A stretch of DNA of 64,000 bases from positions 787,275 through 851,274 of the forward strand of contig NZ_BBZI01000007.1 in the NCBI RefSeq assembly GCF_008974245.1, given 5' to 3'. The stretch comes from Streptomyces abyssomicinicus. Lineage in GTDB: Bacteria > Actinomycetota > Actinomycetes > Streptomycetales > Streptomycetaceae. The position numbers and the translations under genes were made by a program. This document shows, piece by piece, positions 34,963 to 43,170 of this stretch. Each line of letters opens with the position of its first letter. Position 1 is the first letter of the stretch. The notes beneath the pieces were generated by a model, which ran no database searches, had not been told where the DNA came from, and worked only from the letters and a program-made list of their open reading frames with translations.

Positions 34963-36369
34963 GTCTCCTGGTGGGGAGTCGCGCCGCTGGGGCTCGGCAC
35001 GGAGGGTGGCCAGGGTTCGCCGGCCACGTTCGACGAGTTCCGGGTCACCGTGGGCCACGCCGTAGGCGATCCCGGACACGGAGTCGAGGACCGTGTCGAC
35101 GATCAGCCGTTCCCGCTCCGGCGCGGTCAGGGTCCGGCCGTAACCGGTGAGAAAGGCCTCGCGCAGGTCGGGGCGGCCGGCCCAGGCGTCGGACAGGCGG
35201 GCCAGGTCCCGTACGGCCGGACCGGGTTCGCTGCGCTCGAAATCGATCACGTGCAGGGTGTCGGCGGCTTCGTCCCAGAGCAGGTTGCGCGGCTGGAAAT
35301 CGCCGTGCGTGCACACCGTGTCGACGGCGGGCAGGTCAGCGGCCCGTTCGACGGTGGAGCGGACGAACTCCTCGTCGCCCGGCGCCAGGTGGGCGCGTGC
35401 CCCGGCGAGGTGCCGGTCCAGCTTCCCGGTGGGGACGGCGCGGCCGGCGGGGTGCGGCGGGGCGTGCCGATGGATGGCGGCGGCGAGCTGCCCGACGCGG
35501 CGGAAGATCCGCCGCTGCCGCTCGGGCGGATGGCCCGCCGCGTGCAGGGGCCGGCCGCGCACCGCCGTGAGGACCACGGCGCGCAGCACCGGGTCGGCGG
35601 CGACCAGCCGGGGCGCGGCGTCGCCGAGGCCGACGGCCCAGCCGCGCAGAGCGGTCACCTCGCGCTGGTGGAAGCGGTCGTTCTGGTGGACCTTGACATA
35701 CCAGGTGCCGCCTGTGGTGCCGCGCGCCTGCCATACGCGGCTGTTCTCCCGGTGCCAGGAGGCGTCCGCCCACGCGGCGATCCGGCCGACCGCACGCTCG
35801 GCGAAGTCCCGTACGGGGGCCGGGGGAAGGCTGTCGCCCGGGGTGCCGCCGGGGCCGGGGACCGGGCGCAGCCGGTCGGAGTCCGGGGCGTAGGCGATCG
35901 GGTCGCCGGGTTCCTGGAAGTGGACGGCCATCCGCGCGCCGGCCCGGTAGGCGTCGAGTCCGGCCCGGCAGTAGGCGACCATCGGCCCGGGCAGGGAGCC
36001 GAGGGGGAACCAGCCCATGCCGTCGCAGACCTCCGGCTCCCGCACGCGCGGGGTGCCCTGCCAGCGCCGGACCTCGAAGAAGAAGCCGACGCGGGCCCTG
36101 CCTCCGGGGGCGCGGTGGTGCACGGTGACGGCAGAGCGCACGTCGGCCGGGTCGATGGTCACACCGGTTTCCTCACGGGCCTCACGGACGAGGGCGGTGA
36201 CGACGTCCTCGTGCGGACCGTCGAGGTGCCCGGACGGCAGGTGCCAGCAGCCTGCCGCGTACACGTCGCCCGCCCGGCGCGAGAGCAGCACCTCGGGTCC
36301 CGCCGCGCCGTCGCGGAGGGCGATCAGGTGGACGTCCAGCGGCTCGGTGTGCCGCTCGTCGGCGCTCAC
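34960..36369 (-). CDS. NUDIX hydrolase fused to an APH-type kinase
   Basis: A 469-aa two-domain protein. Residues about 8-140 form a NUDIX domain with the box GHLDGPHEDVVTALVREA then REETGV. Residues about 155-450 form an aminoglycoside-phosphotransferase-like kinase with HGDFQPRNLLW (catalytic loop) and VIDFERS (metal). The GTG at 36369 overlaps the stop of the broken methyltransferase gene by 4 bases (GTGA). A hydrolase of activated nucleotides joined to a small-molecule kinase is uncommon. The C-terminus ends at a deletion point next to the VanX remnant, but looks complete. Confidence 0.85.
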   Translation of the reverse strand: MSADERHTEPLDVHLIALRDGAAGPEVLLSRRAGDVYAAGCWHLPSGHLDGPHEDVVTALVREAREETGVTIDPADVRSAVTVHHRAPGGRARVGFFFEVRRWQGTPRVREPEVCDGMGWFPLGSLPGPMVAYCRAGLDAYRAGARMAVHFQEPGDPIAYAPDSDRLRPVPGPGGTPGDSLPPAPVRDFAERAVGRIAAWADASWHRENSRVWQARGTTGGTWYVKVHQNDRFHQREVTALRGWAVGLGDAAPRLVAADPVLRAVVLTAVRGRPLHAAGHPPERQRRIFRRVGQLAAAIHRHAPPHPAGRAVPTGKLDRHLAGARAHLAPGDEEFVRSTVERAADLPAVDTVCTHGDFQPRNLLWDEAADTLHVIDFERSEPGPAVRDLARLSDAWAGRPDLREAFLTGYGRTLTAPERERLIVDTVLDSVSGIAYGVAHGDPELVERGRRTLATLRAEPQRRDSPPGD

Positions 36370-37087
36370 ACGGCACCCGCGGGGCGGCGGGCGAGCAGGA
36401 CTTCGAACACCGCGTCCTCGCGCAGCACGCCACCGTGCGCGTGGGCGTGGAGCAGGCTCAGGGCCTCGGTCTCGAACTCCTGGTGGCGGCCGGAGAAGAG
36501 GGCGGGGCGGGCGAAGCCGGTGGTGCGCAGGTACCCCATGACGTCCTCGGGCGTCCGGTTCCGGACGACGGGGAAGGCGTGCCGGGTGACCTCGCTGAAC
36601 GCGGAGGCGGCGAGTTCGTCCCGGAAGGAGCGGCCCGGCTCGGTGTACGTGCCGTGGGCGCCCGCCCGCCGGGCGGTGCCGAGACGGGACCGGATCAGGT
36701 CGCGCAGCGCGGCCGTCCAGTCGGCGTCGCAGGTCCACAGGCTGCCGTCCCCCTGTGGGCCGCGCCGGTGAAGCCGGTGACCGTGCACGTGCCGCGGACC
36801 GGCGCGAGCGCCCCGAGGGCGTGCTCCAGCATCCGCCGGTTCACGTCCACCAGGTGGATGAGGGTCAGGCGCCGCAGCACGGGCAGCAGCGCGAGGGGTA
36901 CCTGCCCGGTGCCCGTGCCCAGGTCGAGCAGGACGGGGGGCGCGACGCCGTGCTGGGCGGCGGCCAGGAGGCGGACGGCCGCGTCCGGCAGCCCGGGCCG
37001 GTGGCGGGCGTAGGACGCGCTCTCCTTCCCGAACAGTGCCTCGTCGGAGACGGCGGCGGGAGACGGCGGCTGGTGCGGGCGGGTCAC
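36366..37087 (-). pseudogene. Broken SAM-dependent methyltransferase
   Basis: The N-terminal part (GTG at 37087; LLDLGTGTGQVPLALLPVL, LVDVNRRMLEHAL) is the SAM-binding half of a class I methyltransferase. It runs out of frame near 36,770 into a short tail. The C-terminal half (GDGSLWTCDADWTAALRDLI onward to GAV) is open in another frame. Between them about 50 residues, including the usual post-I and motif IV region, are missing. One deletion that also shifted the frame explains both. Overlaps with both neighbours show it was an operon member. Confidence 0.75.
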
Positions 37088-38367
37088 CCGGAGCCTCCGT
37101 CGGTACCGGTGGGACGGGGGAGCCGCCGGGCCGGATGGCCGCGCGGGCCGGTCGGCCGCCGACCGGAGCCGTCGCCGGGGGTCAGGAGTGCGTGGAGTGT
37201 CTCCTCGGCTTCGTCGAGGCGCTCACGCAGCACCGTGGCGGCCTGGTGGCGGGCTCGCCCGTACGCCTCGAGCGACGGTGTGACCGCGCCCGGGCGGTCC
37301 AGCGGCTCGGACAGCGGGTAGACCGAGCAGGCCAGATTCCCCGCGGCGACGCGTGGCACGGCGAGCAGATCGTCGAGGGGGAGTGCGGGGTTGGCCGCCC
37401 GGTAGGCGGAGAGTGCGGTGGCCAGGCCCGTGATCCATTCGTTGGGACGGGCCAGCACGGTGCGCGGGTCCAGGAGGATCCGGCCGAGTTCCCACGCGGC
37501 GCTCCGGTGGCCGGGCGGCCGGAAGTCGATGACCGCCGCGACCTCCTGCTGGCGCATCAGCAGGTTGGGGGAGGCCAGGTCGCCGTGCACCACCTGGGCG
37601 GTCAGCTCGTGCGGCAGCGGCTCCAACAGGGCCGCCACCTCGGGCAGGGCGTCGAGTCGGCGGGCCGCCGTCCGCCGGGCCCACCGGGTGAACTCGCTCT
37701 CCGCCGGTGCGGGCGCCCAGCGGCGGAGGAGCCGTCGCAGCCGGCGCTCCGCCCGCGCGACGTCGCACACCTGGCGGGCCGGGACGGGGCGGGGTGGTCC
37801 GGCGGGATGGCGTGCGAGGGCGTGGTGCAGGCGGCCCATGGTCTCCCCGACCGCGGTCCACCGGTCGCCGAAGAGCCCTCCCTCGGCCGTCTCGGCGTCC
37901 TCGACCCAGGCCGACACGGAAAGGGACAGGCCCTCGGCCGTCGCGACGAGACCGGCATCGTCGGCCGTCCGCAAGACCGCCGGCACGGGGACGTCCGCGT
38001 GCCGGGCGTACTCGGCCAGGGCCAGGGCCTGTTCCTCCGCGGCGAGATCGGTACCGTCCGGATACACCTTCACGAACCAGCGCCGACCCTCGGAATCCTC
38101 GACCAGGTGGTTGCGCGTGGCGGTTCCGGCCGGCCCTTCGCCGACAGCCGTGGCAGTGATCCGGTAACGCAGCGCGAGCGCCCCGGCCACGCCCTGGCAG
38201 AGGACGCCTTCGGCGGCCATGAGCCGCTGGTGGGTGCCGTCCTCGACGACGCGTCCCTGGCCGAGGAGGCGGAACGGCCCGCGCTCGGCGGCCGAGACCG
38301 CGCTCTCGGCCGCCGCTGCCCCCGGCCCGCGTTCGGCCGGGTCCTCGGATGCTCCGGACGATGCCAA
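37084..38367 (-). CDS. APH-family phosphotransferase
   Basis: A kinase of about 427 aa with the APH catalytic loop VVHGDLASPNLLM and metal motif AAVIDFRPPGH; the N-lobe nucleotide-binding strand RRWFVKVYPDG contains the Lys. The start is doubtful. A TTG at 38367 has an excellent GGAGGAGG 4-5 bases upstream and gives an odd 48-residue N-terminus that includes LLGQGRVVEDGTHQRLM, which looks like the end of an ABC exporter. The ATG at 38220 gives a conventional start but has no ribosome site. The substrate is unknown. The stop overlaps the broken methyltransferase start. Confidence 0.8.
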   Translation of the reverse strand: MASSGASEDPAERGPGAAAAESAVSAAERGPFRLLGQGRVVEDGTHQRLMAAEGVLCQGVAGALALRYRITATAVGEGPAGTATRNHLVEDSEGRRWFVKVYPDGTDLAAEEQALALAEYARHADVPVPAVLRTADDAGLVATAEGLSLSVSAWVEDAETAEGGLFGDRWTAVGETMGRLHHALARHPAGPPRPVPARQVCDVARAERRLRRLLRRWAPAPAESEFTRWARRTAARRLDALPEVAALLEPLPHELTAQVVHGDLASPNLLMRQQEVAAVIDFRPPGHRSAAWELGRILLDPRTVLARPNEWITGLATALSAYRAANPALPLDDLLAVPRVAAGNLACSVYPLSEPLDRPGAVTPSLEAYGRARHQAATVLRERLDEAEETLHALLTPGDGSGRRPTGPRGHPARRLPRPTGTDGGSG

Positions 38368-38543
38368 CGTGCCTCCTCCAGGAGTGAACGGGCGGTGCGT
38401 CCGGTTCAACGACGGAGCCTCGGATGTCGAACACATGTCTTTCGGACGGATCGCGCACCGCGGACCGGAGCGGGTCGGCGCAGGTGTGGGGTGCACGGAC
38501 CCTTGCGGCACGGGAGTCCTGGGCGAACCGCGGGTGGCCGAAA

Positions 38544-38603
38544 CGCCGATGCCCGAAGCGCCGATGCCCGAAGCGCCGATGCCCGAACCGTCGAGGCCCG
38601 AAG
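38544..38603. repeat. 15-bp tandem repeat, four units
   Basis: CGCCGATGCCCGAAG at 38544 and 38559 (exact), then CGCCGATGCCCGAAC and CGTCGAGGCCCGAAG. A 15-bp unit would keep frame, but no gene frame with a start covers it. Confidence 0.8.
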
Positions 38604-38700
38604 GGCGTCGAGGCAGAGCGTCCGTGACCCGCCGCCGTGCCGGTGGTCGGCAGGCCCGGCAGGCGGCGCGGCAACGGGGGCGGCGGAGCGGTCGCCGGGG

Positions 38701-38742
38701 CGGGGGTGGCGGGAGAGCCGTTCGCCCGTCCCGCCACCCCCG
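38701..38742 (-). terminator. Terminator hairpin after the beta-helix gene
   Basis: CGGGGGTGGCGGGA (38701-38714) pairs perfectly with TCCCGCCACCCCCG (38729-38742), a 14-bp stem with a 14-base loop, 29 bp past the stop codon on the minus strand. Confidence 0.72.
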
Positions 38743-38770
38743 TCGGTCGTCACCGGCCCGAACCGGCGGG

Positions 38771-40630
38771 TCAGACCGTGCCGACGCCGTTCGTGTACGA
38801 CTTCATGAAGTGGAGCGCGAACCCGTTGGTGACGGGGTCGCCCGCCTTGTTGACGGTGTGCAGGATGCCGCCGCCGCCCGGGCCGTTGAGGCAGGCCGTC
38901 ACCAGCGAGGTGAGGACGACCCCCGGGGTGTCGGGGACCTCGTAGGCGCGGTCGGTGTAGATGTCCGCGTTGAGGTTGAAGTAGGCGTAGCTGCCCAGGC
39001 CCCAGGCCTTGTGGTCCCTGACGTGGTCGCCGACCTTGTAGGCGGCGTAGCCGTTGGTGGAGCCGTGCCTCCACGCCGACTGGGTCGGGACGTCGTACGG
39101 GTGCTCGTTCTGGAAGAAGTAGGTGCGCCCCTGCTCGCCGTTCCAGATGACCTCGTGGTCCTGCCAGTGCTCGACGAAGAGGCCGTAGGCGGTGACCCGG
39201 TCGCCGTTGACGATGAAGCCGACGCCGGCCGGGTTGACCGACCAGCCGATCGTGCCGTCGAGGCCGTGGTCGCCGCGCCAGGCCCAGATGTGGTCGGCGA
39301 TCACGTCGTTGCTGTCGATCTGGATGCCGATCTTCGTGCCGCCGGCCACGGCGCCACCGATGCGCGGGAAGACGTCGAAGAGCGCGGTGGGCCGGTGCGC
39401 GTGGTTCCTCCGGCTGCGGCCGTCACCGACCCGCATCAGCACGGGGGAGTGGGCGGAGGCCGCTTCGAGCATCACGCCGGCCACGGTGACGTCGTCGACG
39501 TCGGCGACCTCGACGAGCGAGTTGCGGTCGACGGCCTGGAGCGTGGCCAGCCCGAGGCCGAGGACGACGGTGCCCGGCCGGGTGACCCGCAGCGGCTCGG
39601 ACAGCGGATAGATGCCGGGAGTGATCAGCAGGTGCTTCCCGGCGGCGAGTGCCGCGTTCATCCGCGCGGCGGAGTCGCCGGGCCGTGCGACGTGGAACTT
39701 GGCCAGGGGGACGCGGTGACCGGCCGCAGGCCCGTTCTCCCAGGTGGTGCCGCTGCCGTTGCGCCGCAGCGCGGGCACGAAGACGTGGTAGGCGCCCTTG
39801 CGGTCGACGGTCAGGAACGGCTTCTCCCGGATCACCGGGGTGCGGTCGATCGTCGTGATGGGCGGGGACGGGAAGGAGGTGGCCGGCGCGCCCTCGACGC
39901 CGAGGAAGACCATGTTCCAGTTGGCGCCCTCCCAGCTGCCGATGGTGTCGTTGCGGGACAGCCACTGCTGCTGCGAGCCCGCGTTGATCCGGCCGTCCAC
40001 GACGCTGTCGGCAAGGAACCCGCCGCTGGACCACCCGTTGCCGGGCGGGCTGGGCATCAGGATCATGTCGCCCTTGACGTGGCACCGGCGCATCGGCGCC
40101 GCCTGGGAGACCGCCCAGCGGTCCAGGCCGTCCGGCGGCACGATGGTCACGTTCTCGCAGGCCCGCCAGAAGTTCTGGGTGGCGTTGCCGTCGAACCACT
40201 GGGCGTCGGCGGTCACATGACCGTTGATCACGACGTCCTCGGGGCTGTCGCCGAGCCCGAGCACGTGGGTGTAGAAGCCGAGGTTGATCTCGACGTCGTA
40301 GGTGCCGGGCTTGAACGCCAGGGCGAACCGCTCGGTGCCGAACTGGTTGGCCTCCTGGACCGCGAAGACGGCGTCGATCCGCTCCTGGATGGCCGCGTCG
40401 CCCATCGAGGGGTCGAAGACGAGGACGTTCCGCCCGAGAACGGCCGCTCCGTGGCCGGCGGTGCCCCGGTCCCCGGCGCCGACGCCGGAGTCGGAGGAGC
40501 CGGAGACGGCGGTGGCGGGAGAGGACGAGGACGCGAAGGCGGATCCCGCGGCGGTGCCGCCCAACGGCACCGCCGCGGCGGCGGCCGCCGCACCGCGGAG
40601 CATGGCACGACGAGAGGAAATCTTGGACAC
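38771..40630 (-). CDS. Tat-exported right-handed beta-helix protein
   Basis: A 619-aa secreted protein. The N-terminus SSRRAMLRGAAAAAAAVPLG is a twin-arginine signal peptide. The mature part has repeated short strands and turns (VLGLGDSPEDVVINGHV, VVLGLGLATLQAV, DVDDVTVAGVMLEAAS, IQIDSNDVIADHIWAWRGDHG), as in pectate-lyase or GH55-like parallel beta-helix proteins; DxND/DH-rich turns may hold the active site. Homologues in Streptomyces carry uninformative names. A LacI-type operator 56 bp before the ATG suggests sugar-controlled polysaccharide degradation. It is monocistronic with its own terminator. Confidence 0.82.
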   Translation of the reverse strand: MSKISSRRAMLRGAAAAAAAVPLGGTAAGSAFASSSSPATAVSGSSDSGVGAGDRGTAGHGAAVLGRNVLVFDPSMGDAAIQERIDAVFAVQEANQFGTERFALAFKPGTYDVEINLGFYTHVLGLGDSPEDVVINGHVTADAQWFDGNATQNFWRACENVTIVPPDGLDRWAVSQAAPMRRCHVKGDMILMPSPPGNGWSSGGFLADSVVDGRINAGSQQQWLSRNDTIGSWEGANWNMVFLGVEGAPATSFPSPPITTIDRTPVIREKPFLTVDRKGAYHVFVPALRRNGSGTTWENGPAAGHRVPLAKFHVARPGDSAARMNAALAAGKHLLITPGIYPLSEPLRVTRPGTVVLGLGLATLQAVDRNSLVEVADVDDVTVAGVMLEAASAHSPVLMRVGDGRSRRNHAHRPTALFDVFPRIGGAVAGGTKIGIQIDSNDVIADHIWAWRGDHGLDGTIGWSVNPAGVGFIVNGDRVTAYGLFVEHWQDHEVIWNGEQGRTYFFQNEHPYDVPTQSAWRHGSTNGYAAYKVGDHVRDHKAWGLGSYAYFNLNADIYTDRAYEVPDTPGVVLTSLVTACLNGPGGGGILHTVNKAGDPVTNGFALHFMKSYTNGVGTV

Positions 40631-40685
40631 GGCTCTCCCTGCATGTGGTGGGGCAAGACGGAATGTGGCTGGTCCTCAACCACGT

Positions 40686-40699
40686 TGAGAGCGCTCTCA
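40686..40699. promoter_or_regulatory. LacI-family operator upstream of the beta-helix gene
   Basis: TGAGAGCGCTCTCA is a perfect 14-bp palindrome with the AGCGCT core. It differs from the CebR box only at positions 3 and 12, so a sister LacI repressor, or CebR weakly, may bind. Confidence 0.75.
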
Positions 40700-40827
40700 G
40701 CCAGGGAGTGAATCACTGGCGGTGCCGAGCGTCAATGAGGTGGTACAGACCAAAGTGGCCAAGATCCCGGGGAGTTGGAGGAGAGCCTTTCGCCGAAGAG
40801 GTGTCCGCGGGGCGGGAACGCGGGCGA

Positions 40828-41487
40828 TCAGGCGGCGGGTGCCGCGCCGACCGGCGGTTCGAGGCGGCCGCTGGCCGTGGGCGGGTTGACCGCGGGGCCG
40901 ACGAGCGCGCCGAGCAGGGACAGCACCCTGTCGAGTTCCTCGGTGGTGGACGGCCGGAAGCCTCCGTGGACCTCCCGCAGCACGAGGTGGGAGTGGTAGC
41001 GGCTGTGCGGGGCTTCCTTGGACGGCTGGAAGGACCGCAGGCCGATCATGCCCTCGTACCGCCCGCCGGTCCCCACGATCGGGAACCGCTGCCAGGCACC
41101 GCCGAGGATCGCCGTCCCGTCGACCCAGCCCGCGGTCTGCGCCGTCCCGTCGGGGAAGGTGATCTCCTCGCGGTAGTACATCATCAGGTGGGCGTCGGCG
41201 GAACGTTCGTACAGGATGCGGCCGGTGCCCTTCAGACTGCCGACGCGCTCCCCGTCCGCGGTCACGAACGTGCTGTCGTACGTGTCCCAGTCACCGGGGC
41301 CGTGGACCGGGGGGTTGGCGAAGCGGTAGTCCAGGTCGACGTGCTCGGTGAGGTCCTCCCACAGGACGAGGTCCGGCCCGTCGGCGGGCGGTTCGGCCGA
41401 CGCCGCGCTCTGGGCGAGGTCGACGAACGAGGCCGCGAGTGCCGCGATGGCGGGGGAGTGGCCGGGCAGGGCGAACGTGGTGTTCAT
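40828..41487 (-). CDS. AbyU/allene-oxide-cyclase-like barrel protein, candidate Diels-Alderase
   Basis: A 219-aa protein whose central part (about 60-185) has the strand order of allene-oxide-cyclase-like barrels: YDSTFVTADGERVGSLKG, GRILYERSADAHLMMYY, REEITFPDGTAQTAGW, GTGGRYEGMIGLRSFQ. The spacing resembles AbyU, the spirotetronate-forming cyclase of abyssomicin biosynthesis, as I remember its sequence; AbyU is shorter, about 140 residues. Here N- and C-terminal extensions are present. SARP-type repeats with a -10 lie about 110-140 bp upstream of the ATG at 41487, matching those before the tetronate genes. It could shape the spiro ring; another cyclase or a dirigent-like role is possible. 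Confidence 0.62.
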   Translation of the reverse strand: MNTTFALPGHSPAIAALAASFVDLAQSAASAEPPADGPDLVLWEDLTEHVDLDYRFANPPVHGPGDWDTYDSTFVTADGERVGSLKGTGRILYERSADAHLMMYYREEITFPDGTAQTAGWVDGTAILGGAWQRFPIVGTGGRYEGMIGLRSFQPSKEAPHSRYHSHLVLREVHGGFRPSTTEELDRVLSLLGALVGPAVNPPTASGRLEPPVGAAPAA

Positions 41488-41596
41488 GGAGCTCCCGTTC
41501 GAAGGATGCCGCGCGGGCGCGGCGGGGGAAAGGGCGGGACGAACGTCGGGTCCGTCGGGTCCGTGGCCGTCGGTGACCGACCGGCCGTCGGTGACC

Positions 41597-41627
41597 AACC
41601 TAGGCAAGCCGCCTAAAGCCGGGCTAA
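41597..41627 (-). promoter_or_regulatory. SARP-type promoter of the AbyU-like gene
   Basis: On the minus strand TTAGCCC (41627-41621) and TTAGGCG (41616-41610) are 11 bp apart. Seven bp after the second is TAGGTT (41602-41597), a good -10. The first heptamer overlaps the stop codon of the PPTase gene. Confidence 0.7.
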
Positions 41628-42319
41628 TTCGTGGGCGTTCCCACGAGCACCTGCCGGGGCGTGGTGACGACCGTGCCGACCGCTGTGAGCAGCAGGCCGC
41701 CGTAGGCCGTCCAGCGGCCGCCGAAGCCGGTGAGCCGCCCGCCGTCCACCTGCGGGCCCGGCACGCGCAGCGTCACCTCGAAGGAGCCGTCGGGCCGGAT
41801 GTCGGCCTCGGCGTCCGAGAAGTCCAGCAGCCGGCGGCCGAGGGGGAACCACGCCTTGTACGCGCTCTCCTTGGCGCTGAACAGCAGCCGCCCCCAGTGG
41901 GCCCGGCCGGGGGCCGCCCGCTCCAGCAGCCGCAGCCGGCGGCGTTCGTCGGGCAGCGTGATGGCCTCCAGGGTGTCGTCGGGCAGCGGAAGGTCGGGCT
42001 CGGCGTCGATGCCGAGGACCGTCACGTCGCAGGCGCGGGCCACGGCGGCGGCGCGGTAACCGGCACAGTGCGTGATGCTGCCGATCACCCCCTCGGGCCA
42101 GCAGGGCTCCCCGGCGCGACCGGTCGGCACCGCCACCGGAGGCAGACCGGCGCGCGCCAGGGCCCGGCGGGCGCACAGCCTCCCGGTGGTGAACTCGCGG
42201 TGGCGTCCGGCCACCGCGCCCGCGACGACGCGCGCCTCCTCGGCCGGCAGCCGGCCGTCCGCGTCGTCGTCGAACGCCTCCGCGGCGACGGCGCCGGGCG
42301 GCAGCAGTCCCTCGATCAC
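41624..42319 (-). CDS. Sfp-type 4'-phosphopantetheinyl transferase
   Basis: A 231-aa PPTase that would load phosphopantetheine onto the ACPs of the polyketide cluster. Family motifs are GSITHCAGYRAAAV, LGIDAEPD (metal Asp and Glu) and FSAKESAYKAWFPL. FTTGRLCARRALARAG is the usual N-terminal signature. GTG at 42319 overlaps the stop of the metallophosphoesterase gene (GTGA). It is the last gene of the transporter operon. Confidence 0.93.
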   Translation of the reverse strand: MIEGLLPPGAVAAEAFDDDADGRLPAEEARVVAGAVAGRHREFTTGRLCARRALARAGLPPVAVPTGRAGEPCWPEGVIGSITHCAGYRAAAVARACDVTVLGIDAEPDLPLPDDTLEAITLPDERRRLRLLERAAPGRAHWGRLLFSAKESAYKAWFPLGRRLLDFSDAEADIRPDGSFEVTLRVPGPQVDGGRLTGFGGRWTAYGGLLLTAVGTVVTTPRQVLVGTPTN

Positions 42320-43170
42320 CGGACCCCCACGGGCAGCACGCGACGCAGCGGGTCGGCGGGCAGCCCGTGCCGCCGCCATTCGCGCGGGTAACCGATCGAG
42401 ACCTCGGTGAACAGCACTCCGTCCTCCTCCTGGACCCGGGGAATGTGCAGGTGCCCGTAGACCACGGCGGCCGCGCGGTACCGGCGGTGCCAGTCCGCGG
42501 TCCGCTCGGTGCCGCACCACAGGGCGAACTCCGGATGGCGCAGCGGCAGAAGCGGCCCTTCCGTCAGGGGGAAGTGGCTGACCAGCACGGTCGGCAGCAG
42601 GGGATCGCGCTGCGCGAGGCGGCGCTCGGTGTACGCGAGCCGCTCGCGACACCAGGCGTCCCGTGTCGGGTACGGGTCCGGGTGCAGGAAAAACTCGTCG
42701 TTGCAGACGATGCCGGCCTCCCGGGCGGACGCCAGCGCCTCCTCCCTGGTGGCCGCACCCGCCGCGCGTCCGCGCCGGAACGAGTAGTCGTACAGCAGGA
42801 ACAGCGGTGCCACGGTGAGCGGGCCGCCTGTCCCTTCCCACACCGGGAAAGGGTCCTCGGGCGTGACCACGCCGAGGGTGCGGCACACCTCGACCAGCCG
42901 CCGGTAGCGGCGCTCGCCCCGCAGCTGCACCGGGTCCTTGGGGTGGGTCCACAGTTCGTGGTTGCCGGGCGTCCAGATCACCCGGGAGAACGTGCCGGCG
43001 AGCTGCCTCAGCGTTCGTTCGACATCCGCGAACAGCTCGCCGACGTCTCCCGCGACGATGAGCCAGTCGTCGTCGGAACGGGGGCGGAGCCGGTCCAGTA
43101 CACGGCGGTTCTCGGCGTGCGCCACGTGCAGGTCGCTCACCGCGAGCAGCTCGCCCCGGCGTGCGCTCAC
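42316..43170 (-). CDS. Calcineurin-like metallophosphoesterase
   Basis: A 284-aa phosphoesterase with the five family motifs: SDLHVAH, AGDVGE, TPGNHELW, VSHFPL and YGHLH. It is cytoplasmic. Metallophosphoesterase genes next to PPTases are common in Streptomyces, where the pair may control carrier-protein loading by removing or adding phosphopantetheine; that role here is inference. It overlaps the ABC ATPase stop and the PPTase start by 4 bases each. Confidence 0.9.
   Translation of the reverse strand: MSARRGELLAVSDLHVAHAENRRVLDRLRPRSDDDWLIVAGDVGELFADVERTLRQLAGTFSRVIWTPGNHELWTHPKDPVQLRGERRYRRLVEVCRTLGVVTPEDPFPVWEGTGGPLTVAPLFLLYDYSFRRGRAAGAATREEALASAREAGIVCNDEFFLHPDPYPTRDAWCRERLAYTERRLAQRDPLLPTVLVSHFPLTEGPLLPLRHPEFALWCGTERTADWHRRYRAAAVVYGHLHIPRVQEEDGVLFTEVSIGYPREWRRHGLPADPLRRVLPVGVR

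Larger units (their letters stand above)
38368..38770. other. 403-bp gap before the beta-helix gene
   Basis: It contains a 15-bp tandem repeat (38544-38603) and the terminator of the beta-helix gene (38701-38742). No coding sequence is convincing. Confidence 0.65.

Noticed and set aside
38219..40711. 830-aa plus-strand frame opposite the beta-helix gene
   Set aside because: Val/Gly/Asp-rich shadow; the minus strand has a Tat signal and coherent beta-helix repeats.
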